A stretch of 64,000 bases of DNA, taken from contig NC_089491.1 of NCBI RefSeq assembly GCF_036850765.1, positions 183,313,520 to 183,377,519 on the forward strand, written 5' to 3'. The notes beneath the pieces were generated by a model that saw only the letters and a program-made list of their open reading frames with translations, searched no databases and was not told the origin of the DNA. Both the position numbers and the translations under genes were made by a program. Source of the stretch: Saccopteryx bilineata. Its lineage: Eukaryota > Chordata > Mammalia > Chiroptera > Emballonuridae. This document shows, piece after piece, positions 57,561 to 64,000 of the stretch. Each line of letters begins with the position of its first letter. The first letter of the stretch is position 1.

Positions 57561-58556
57561 ATGCCGATAAGAAAGAGGAAATCGAATATTATGGATACAA
57601 AAGAAAGAGAGGTAACACAAATAGATGTGGAAAAATCTATGGAGAAAAGACTTAACATATTGGAAGCCTTGGAGCTAAATGACAGAGAATTTAAAATAGA
57701 AATCTTAAAAATACTCAGAGAGATACAAGAAAACACAGAAAGGCAATATAGGGAGATCAGAAAACAACTCAATGAACACAAAGAATATATTACCAAGGAA
57801 ATTGAAACTATAAAAACAAATCAAACAGAAATGAAAAACTCAATTCACAAGCTGAAAAACGAGGTAACAAGCTTAGCTAACAGAACAGCCCAGATTGAAG
57901 ATAGGATTAGTGAAATAGAAGACAAACAACTTGAGGCACAACAGAGAGAAGAAGAAAGAGACTCAAAAATAATAAAAAACGAGAAAGCCCTACAGGAATT
58001 GTCTGACTCCATCAGAAAGAATAACATAAGAATAATAGTTATATCAGAGGGAGAAGAGAAAGAAAATGGAATGGAGAATATACTCAAACAAATAATAGAC
58101 GAGAACTTCTCAAGCCTGTGGAAAGAACTAAAGCCTCAAATTCAAGAAGCAAACAGAACACCGAGTTTTCTTAACCCCAACAAACCCACTCCAAGGCACA
58201 TCATAATAAAGATGACACAAACCAATGACAAAGAAAAAATTCTCAAGGCAGCCAGGGAAAAGAAGAGTACAACATATAAAGGAAGGCCTATTAGATTATC
58301 ATCAGATTTCTCAGCAGAAACTCTACAAGCTAGAAGAGAGTGGACCCCAATATTTAAAGCCCTGAAAGAGAGGAACTTTCAGCCAAGAATACTATACCCA
58401 TCAAAGCTATCCTTCAAGTATGAAGGAGATATAAAAACATTCACAAATACAGAAAAGATGAGAGAATTTATCAACAGAAAGCCCCCACTCCAGGAAATAC
58501 TAAGGGGGGTTTTCCAACCAGATTCAAAGAACAAAAGAAAACAACACCACAAGTAA
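57561..58556 (+). CDS. L1 ORF1 protein, open frame of 331 residues
   Basis: L1 ORF1p, a trimeric RNA-binding chaperone that coats L1 RNA in cytoplasmic particles. The frame is uninterrupted, and 331 residues is close to the 338 of human ORF1p. Residues 1-30 are basic and polar. Heptad-rich coiled coil spans roughly 35-150 ('IEDRISEIEDKQLEAQQREE'). The RRM lies about 155-250 ('RKNNIRIIVISEGEEKENG', 'TPRHIIIKMTQTNDKEKIL'). The C-terminal domain holds 'SAETLQARREWTPIF' and 'FQPRILYPSKLSFKYEGDI'. It ends KQHHK. The intact frame implies a young copy or retained function. Expression is unknown. Confidence 0.88.
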   Translation: MPIRKRKSNIMDTKEREVTQIDVEKSMEKRLNILEALELNDREFKIEILKILREIQENTERQYREIRKQLNEHKEYITKEIETIKTNQTEMKNSIHKLKNEVTSLANRTAQIEDRISEIEDKQLEAQQREEERDSKIIKNEKALQELSDSIRKNNIRIIVISEGEEKENGMENILKQIIDENFSSLWKELKPQIQEANRTPSFLNPNKPTPRHIIIKMTQTNDKEKILKAAREKKSTTYKGRPIRLSSDFSAETLQARREWTPIFKALKERNFQPRILYPSKLSFKYEGDIKTFTNTEKMREFINRKPPLQEILRGVFQPDSKNKRKQHHK

Positions 58557-58879
58557 CAGCTCCACCAAGAACACAATAAAACCAAACTTAAACTGTGACA
58601 ACAAAGGAAAAAAAGGGGGGAGAGGATGGAGATTAACAGTAGCAAAGGACGATGAAGTGCAAAAATACTTATAAGATAGGGTACTACAATGAATATGGTA
58701 GGTACCCTTTTCATTACTTAATGGTAACCACCCTTGAAAAAACCACCACAGAAACACTTGACTTAAAAAAGGTAGCAACAGGAAAGAAGTATGGAACACA
58801 AACAAACAAAAACAAATGATAGAAAAACAAAAGAGAAGAATCAAACTAGATACAAAACTAACAGAAAGCAATTTATAAA

Positions 58880-59897
58880 ATGGCAGTAGGGAACCCACAA
58901 GTGTCAATAATTACACTAAATGTAAATGGATTAAACTTACCAATAAAAAGACACAGAGTAGCAGAATGGATTAAAAAAGAAAATCCAACTATATGCTGCC
59001 TACAAGAAACACATCTAAGCAACAAGGATAAAAACAAATTCAAAGTGAAAGGCTGGAAAACAATACTCCAAGCAAACAACACCCAAAAAAAGGCAGGTGT
59101 AGCAATTCTCATATCTAATAATGCTGACTACAAGACAGAAAAAGTACTCAGAGACAAAAATGGTCATTTCATAATGATTAAGGGGAAGTTGAATCAAGAA
59201 GTCATAACAATCCTTAATATATATGCACCAAACTAAGGAGCACCAAAATATATAAGACAGCTACTTATTGACCTTAAAACAAAAACTAACAAAAATACAA
59301 TCATACTTGGAGACCTCAATACACCGCTGACGGCTCTAGATCGGTCATCCAAACAGAGAATCAACAAAGACATAGTGGCCTTAAACAAAATACTAGAACA
59401 CCTGGATATGATAGACATCTACAGGACACTTCATCCCAAAGCGATAGAGTATACATTTTTCTCTAGTGTACATGGAACATTCTCAAGAATTGACCATATG
59501 TTGGGCCACAAAGACAATATCAGCAAATTTAGAAAAATTGAAATTGTACCAAGCATATTTTCTGATCATAAAGCCTTGAAACTAGAATTAAACTGCAAAA
59601 AAGAGGGGGAAAAACCCACAAAAATGTGGAAACTAAACAACATACTTCTAAAAAATGAATGGGTCAAAGAAGAAATAAGCGAGAGATCAAAAGATATATA
59701 CAGACAAATGAAAATGAAAATACAACATATCAGAATCTCTGGGATGCAGCAAAAGCAGTAATAAGAGGAAAGCTCATATCACTTCAGGCCTATATGAACA
59801 AACGAGAGAGCCAAAGTAAACCACTTAACTTCACACCTTAAGGAACTAGAAAAAGAAGAACAAAGACAACCCAAAACCAGCCGAAGAAAGGAGATAA
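58880..59897 (+). pseudogene. L1 ORF2 N-terminal part (endonuclease), broken and truncated
   Basis: Starts MAVGNPQVSIITLNVNGLN and shows the AP-endonuclease-like fold motifs 'CCLQETHLSNKDK', 'GDLNTPLTALDRSS', 'IDHMLGHKDNISKF' and 'SDHKALKLELN'. A TAA at 59234-59236 interrupts it after 'NIYAPN'. A frameshift near 59685 moves the frame ('[20 protein letters not shown]' is in another frame). The element ends shortly after, so all of the reverse transcriptase is missing. It cannot mobilise anything itself. Confidence 0.88.
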
Positions 59898-59929
59898 CAA
59901 ATAAAGGGAACAGTGTTGAAATAATATAT

Positions 59930-60450
59930 GAAAATACACTCATCTTCACTATCTATAAGGTCAAAACAAATCAGAAACACAGTGCGATACTACCTCACCC
60001 CTGTTAAAATGGCTATTATCAATAAAACAGGAATGACAAGACTTGGAGACTGAAGAGAAAGGAACTGTCACACACTGTTGCTGGGAATGTAAACTGATAA
60101 AGCCACGATAAAAAAAAAAACAGTAGGGAAAGTCCTCAAAAAACTAAAACTAAGGCTATCATAAGACCCAGCAATTCCTCTTGTGGGTATCTACCTGAAA
60201 TATTTGAAAACATATTCATAAAGATATATGTGCCCCTGTATTCACTGCAGCATTATTTACAATAGCCAAGACATGAAAACAGCCTAAAGAAGTTGTGGTA
60301 CAGATACACAATAAAATATTCAGCTATAAGAAAGGATGAAATACTGCCTCTGTGACATTTGGATATATATTGAGAATTTCATGCTAAGCGAAAAAGGACA
60401 AGAACCGTATGATTTCACTCATATGTGGGATATAAAACTGAAAGCATCAG
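59930..60450 (+). repeat. Old L1 ORF2 C-terminal fragment
   Basis: Sense L1 end of ORF2 in decayed form: 'tacctcacccctgttaaaat', 'ttgctgggaatgtaaactga', 'gacccagcaattcctcttgt' and 'gatttcactcatatgtggga'. Matching 3'-UTR-like text is at 62013-62250. Other repeats lie between the two. Confidence 0.8.
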
Positions 60451-60479
60451 TGACAGTAGCTTACCTAAGTTATCCAAGT

Positions 60480-60935
60480 TAAGGCCTGGTCTGGTCACTT
60501 TTGAGCATGTCATTGGATGAGAAGACTAAGGCATAGGGAGATTGAGGGATTTGTCCTAGTACACTCAGCTGTCCTACATCAATGCTTGTATATACATCTG
60601 GACATATACCAAACCTCCAGATAACCCTCTGATTACCCCTTGAAGGACTAAGGTATCAGGCTACCTGACACCTATTGTGACATCTATTATCCAGACCATG
60701 GGCCATGACCAGACTACCTGGCATACATCATTCAGACCACTTAACATTTGACTCATAAGTATCCTGGATCAACACTAGGGCTAAGAATATAGAACTGATA
60801 TTTCTTTAGAATGTATTTTTTACTATAAGAACTCTAACTCTTCTTCCTTCAGGACATTTCTGGGTTTTTGCCTAGCTATTTTCCCAGTTTGCAAACTCTT
60901 AAGATCCTTGAGTAAATCTTTATCACTTACTTAAA
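60480..60935 (+). repeat. Unclassified repeat, possibly a solo LTR
   Basis: Ends with 'cagtttgcaaactcttaaga' and 'tccttgagtaaatctttatc', which resembles the R/U5 end of some gammaretrovirus-like LTRs. No terminal TG...CA or target duplication was established, and nothing coding is present. Confidence 0.3.
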
Positions 60936-60956
60936 AAAAAAAAAAAAAAAAAAACC

Positions 60957-61220
60957 CACGCCCTAATGGTACAATGAATAGGGCATCCTCCTGGATCACT
61001 GAGGTTGCTGGTTCAGTCTCAGGATTGCCAGCTCGATCCTAGGACACCAGCTCAACTCCGAGGTCTCCATTTCAAGCCCCTGTCAAGGCATGTATGAGAA
61101 GCAATTGATGGCACAACTAAGTAGAGCAGTGAGTTGATACTTCTCTCTTCCCTTCAACCCTGCTTCCCCACTTCCCCTCTTTCCCCTTCCTCCCTTTCTC
61201 CTCCTTCTCTCTCTCCTTTA
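60957..61220 (+). repeat. Old SINE, family B-like
   Basis: Diverged sense SINE: 'cgccctaatggtacaatgaa', 'ggttcagtctcaggattgcc' and 'caaggcatgtatgagaagca', with a CT-rich end. It follows an A run of about 22 at 60931-60953. Confidence 0.7.
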
Positions 61221-61224
61221 AATT

Positions 61225-61590
61225 ATTTATTTATTTATTTTTGTTAAGTGAGAGGCAGGGAAGCAGAGACAGACTCCTACATGTGCCCCACAAGGATCCA
61301 CCTGGCAAGCCCCCTTCAGGGTGATGCTCTGCCCATCTGGGGCTGCTGCTCTGTTGCTTGGAAACTGAGCAATTTAATCACCTGAAGTGAGGCCATGAAG
61401 CTATCCTCAGTACCTGGGGCCAAATTGCTCAAACAATTCAAGCAATGGCTATGGCAGGGGAGGAGAGAGAGAGAGAAGAGGGAGTGTGGAGAAGCAGATA
61501 GTCACTTCTTCTGTGTGCCCTGACTGGGAACTGAACTCGGGACTTGCACACTTCGGGCCAACTCCCTACGGCTGAGCCAACTGGTCAGGG
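61225..61590 (-). mobile_element. Bat SINE, family D, antisense
   Basis: Minus-strand D-type copy with a (ttta)n tail at 61221-61241 and head inverse 'gctgagccaactggtcaggg' at the right end. It lies tail to tail with the SINE to its left. Confidence 0.8.
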
Positions 61591-61623
61591 CATCCCCTTT
61601 CTCTCTTAAAATAAAACAGTTAA

Positions 61624-61999
61624 GGCCCTGGCCAGTTGGCTCAGTGGTAGAGCGTCAGCCTGGCGTGCAGAAGTCCTGGGTTCGATTCCCGGCCAGGGAA
61701 CACAGGAGAGGCGCCCATCTGCTTCTCCACCCCTCCCCCTCTCCTTCCTCTCTGTCTCTCTCTTCCCCTCCCGCAGCCGAGGCTCCATTGGAGCAAAGAT
61801 GGCCTGGACGCTGGGGATGGCTCCTTGGCCTCTGCCCCAGGCGCTGGAGTGGCTCTGGTCGCGACAGAGCGACCCCCCGGAGGGGCAGAGCATCGCCTTC
61901 TGGTGGGCGTGCCGGGTGGATCCCGGTCGGACGCATGCGGGAGTCTATCTCTCCCCGTTTCTAGCTTCAGAAAAATAGAATAAATAAATAAATAAATAA
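61624..61999 (+). mobile_element. Bat SINE, family A
   Basis: Well-preserved full-length copy with intact A and B boxes and an (aaat)n tail. Flanks ataaaacagttaa (61611-61623) and ataaaacacttaa (62000-62012) differ at one base. Confidence 0.92.
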
Positions 62000-62012
62000 A
62001 TAAAACACTTAA

Positions 62013-62250
62013 AAAGAACCCAGTCAAACAAACTAATAGACACATACAATAACATGAAGGCTACCATAGGGGAAGGGGGGTGGGAGGAGGATGAAAAGGG
62101 TGGAAGGGGTGAAATATATATATGGTGAAAGAGTGAGACTAAACTATGGGTGGTAAGTACATAATTCAGTGTACAGATTATTATAGAAGTGTACACTTGA
62201 AACATTTTTTTGTGTATAAGCCAATGTCACCTAATACATTTAATTTTTAA
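62013..62250 (+). repeat. Old L1 3'-UTR fragment
   Basis: Sense text such as 'ggtgggaggaggatgaaaag' and 'ataattcagtgtacagatta', an old L1 3' end. It is likely the end of the same element as 59930-60450. From 62251 to 62980 nothing was recognised. Confidence 0.6.
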
Positions 62251-62980
62251 AAATTGCTCATAATAAAGATAGTAAATATTGCATTTAATAATTATCTTTT
62301 AAGTCTTTTTATCTATACCTCTCCTCCCACCTTGCATTTTATTTATTGAATAAACTGGGTTGCTGATTGACGGGGAATAAAAAGAATTTTAGAGTGTACT
62401 TCATTCCTCCTCTCAACATCTGGGCTTCTAAGAACAATAAGCTTCTTAGAATCTTAAGGGCATTGCTCCTTGGCATAAACCCAGAATAGAGAGGACCTAG
62501 AGGACATTTGTGTGTGTGACTTTTGTCTAATGAAATGAACTCAAATGAGATCCCCTGGACACCTACAGTGTTTTCAAGAACCACTGCCCTCTGTACTGCA
62601 GGGACAATGTAAAATGAAAGAGGCCTTTGACCTTCCAAACTTCTACAGGATTCAAACAATGAATTTACTCAACTGCGAAAATGTACTACTTTCATGAAAA
62701 AGCATGACTCAGAAAGCAGAAGCAGGTGTTACAAAGAGGCATTTTCAGGTAAAAGCAAAAGTGAGTCCTAATAAAAAATCTTCCACTATTTGCCCAAGTG
62801 GACTTCATAATTTCTATGTGCCATTGACTTCTTTGTACCTTCTCTTTTCCCCCATTTTTATAAGACTATCTAAAAGATTGTCTTCTGCATGTCCCATCAT
62901 TTTATTCTGGGTTTATGTGGGGCAGAACACTTAAAACTTAGTTAACAGACCTATAGATCGAGGGGAACCATACTCAAAAT
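62251..62980. other. Intronic stretch, nothing recognised
   Basis: No gene or classifiable repeat seen. Open frames are short and match no family I know. Confidence 0.4.
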
Positions 62981-62984
62981 GCTT

Positions 62985-63505
62985 AAGTAACTACATCCAA
63001 GGATGCTTATCTACACCTAGATTAGAGATAGATGACAAGTTTCTGAACTTTGAGTTAATGTTATAATGGGATGAGATTAATGGGTGTCTTTGCAAGGGTT
63101 GAGTATTTTACATCTTGTAGGGAGGCAATGTGACCTTTGGGGGGCCAGATGGTGTACTGTGGTAATCAGCCCCAGTGATCACCACTCCATGGTATTCACA
63201 CTATAGTGTTACCCACCACATTGGACCATGGTTGGTCTGTGTGACTAATAAAGTATGGCAGAAGTGATGCTATGTCAATTCTGAGATTAGTTTATAAATA
63301 CAGGTAGTTTTCACTTGGGAATGCTCTCTTTCTCTCAGATCAGTCACTCTCTGAGTGAAACAATAAGCCATGTAGGCAGCCTATGGAGAGACTCACATGA
63401 TGAAGAACTGAAGTCTCTTGCCAACTGCTGGAGAGGAACTGAGACATGCAAACAACCACATGAGTGAGCTTGGAAGCAGATTTGAGCAACGTGATTAACC
63501 ACCAT
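62985..63505 (+). repeat. MLT1 (ERVL-MaLR) LTR
   Basis: Non-coding old LTR with 'tatggcagaagtgatgctat', 'ctctctttctctcagatcag' and 'acatgagtgagcttggaagc', the same signature as the right part of the LTR at 50.8-51.2 kb. Boundaries are approximate. Confidence 0.7.
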
Positions 63506-63659
63506 AACCTAATAACATGCATAGCATTTAGTGAAGAAATTTTTTCATATTCTAAAATTGTCTAATATTTTCAACTGAATTATAATAGCAATACAACATA
63601 AAAGGGTGACTAAAGCCATTCTTAGAACTTTGTAGCTTAAATGTACATATTGGAAAAGA

Positions 63660-64000
63660 AGAAAGTCTGAAAATCTGTTGTCTCAAGAAGTTAAGAAAAG
63701 GAAATTAAGCCTAATCCAGAAAGAATAATGTATGTTAGACATCAATAAAATAGAAAAAAATACTAAATGAACAAAGTTTACTCAATAAAAAATAAAGTAA
63801 AATAAAGATGATTCCTGGCAAGACTGATCAAGAATAAAAAGAATAGGCACAAATAACCTATATTCAGAATGCAGAGGGGACATCATAGCAGACCCTAAAG
63901 ACTTTATTAAAAGATATTTTTGAACAGCTTTATGCAATAATTTGAAATTTAGCTGAAATGGAACGATTTTTACAAAAGTACAATGTTGAAACAATGAGAA
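63660..64000 (+). repeat. Old L1 ORF2 fragment, runs off the window
   Basis: Sense text 'ctggcaagactgatcaagaa' followed by 'agaggggacatcatagcaga' and 'gaacagctttatgcaataat' matches the start of the reverse transcriptase region of old L1s. Frames are broken. It continues past the window end. Confidence 0.65.

Larger units (their letters stand above)
55243..59897 (+). mobile_element. Half-length L1: 5' UTR, ORF1 and ORF2 endonuclease only
   Basis: Bounded by a perfect 18-bp direct repeat caaataaagggaacagtg at 55225-55242 and 59898-59915, the target-site duplication. It starts 'agagtgacgtcacggaaatg' at a typical L1 5' end, has a long 5' UTR of about 2.3 kb and an open ORF1 (57561-58556). ORF2 starts at 58880 and is cut at about 59897, after the endonuclease and before the reverse transcriptase. 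No 3' UTR and no long A tail are present. The last bases ('gaagaaaggagataac') are A-rich. The intact ORF1 and perfect duplication suggest a fairly young insertion. Confidence 0.9.
43545..64000 (+). other. USP15: USP15 intron 3, first 20.5 kb
   Basis: No further USP15 exon is visible up to the window end, so this is intron 3 or its first part. It is almost fully built of repeats, including two sense-strand L1s. A longer window is needed to reach exon 4. Confidence 0.85.

Noticed and set aside
61624..61700. tRNA gene-like A and B boxes
   Set aside because: The boxes belong to SINE heads. The 3' half does not fold as a tRNA and continues into the SINE body, so no tRNA gene is called.
1..64000. 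CRISPR arrays, bacterial operons, prophage or other prokaryotic systems
   Set aside because: No regularly spaced repeats, no ribosome binding sites and no operon structure. Introns, SINEs and L1s show this is mammalian DNA.

Overview
This is mammalian nuclear DNA: AT-rich, almost free of coding sequence and packed with interspersed repeats. The repeats point to a bat. About 25 tRNA-derived SINEs fall into a few related families, one starting with a 'ccctggcc-ggttggctcag' head and another with a 'gcctgaccaggcggtggcgc' head, and DNA transposons of several superfamilies (hAT, Tc1/mariner, Tigger, piggyBac) lie among them. I recognise this SINE set as bat-type, most like rhinolophoid bats, but that is from memory and was not tested against a library.

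The one cellular gene is the 5' part of USP15 (ubiquitin-specific protease 15) on the + strand. A CpG-island promoter lies at about 7.86-8.9 kb. Coding exon 1 is at 8285-8373, exon 2 at 38095-38222 and exon 3 at 43414-43544. Together they encode residues 1-116, essentially the whole DUSP domain, with intact splice sites and phases 2, 1 and 0. Everything after 43544 is intron 3; later exons are outside the window.

Layout: 1-7.5 kb is upstream flank with MIRs, two hAT elements and two SINEs. 8.4-38.1 kb is intron 1, with a 331-bp hAT element, L1, L2 and MIR relics, a piggyBac relic interrupted by an RPL13 processed pseudogene, many SINEs and a full-length but decayed antisense L1 (30.23-36.69 kb). 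38.2-43.4 kb is intron 2, with a mariner MITE, SINEs and a 5'-truncated antisense L1. 43.5-64 kb is intron 3, with a Tigger element split by three SINE pieces, a second SPIN-like hAT, a HAL1 relic, MLT1 LTRs and two sense-strand L1s.

The most notable observation is that both sense-strand L1s (51.27-54.7 kb and 55.24-59.90 kb) keep their 5' ends and ORF1 regions but stop abruptly at an A-rich place in the same part of ORF2. The second is bounded by a perfect 18-bp target-site duplication and keeps an open 331-codon ORF1. They look like insertions of prematurely ended L1 RNAs, or copies of an ORF1-plus-endonuclease 'half L1' lineage. Other points of interest are a perfect 15-bp-arm palindrome in the USP15 promoter, two SPIN-like hAT MITEs with 8-bp target duplications, two SINEs stacked in one target site, and an insertion of little more than an A-tract inside a SINE.
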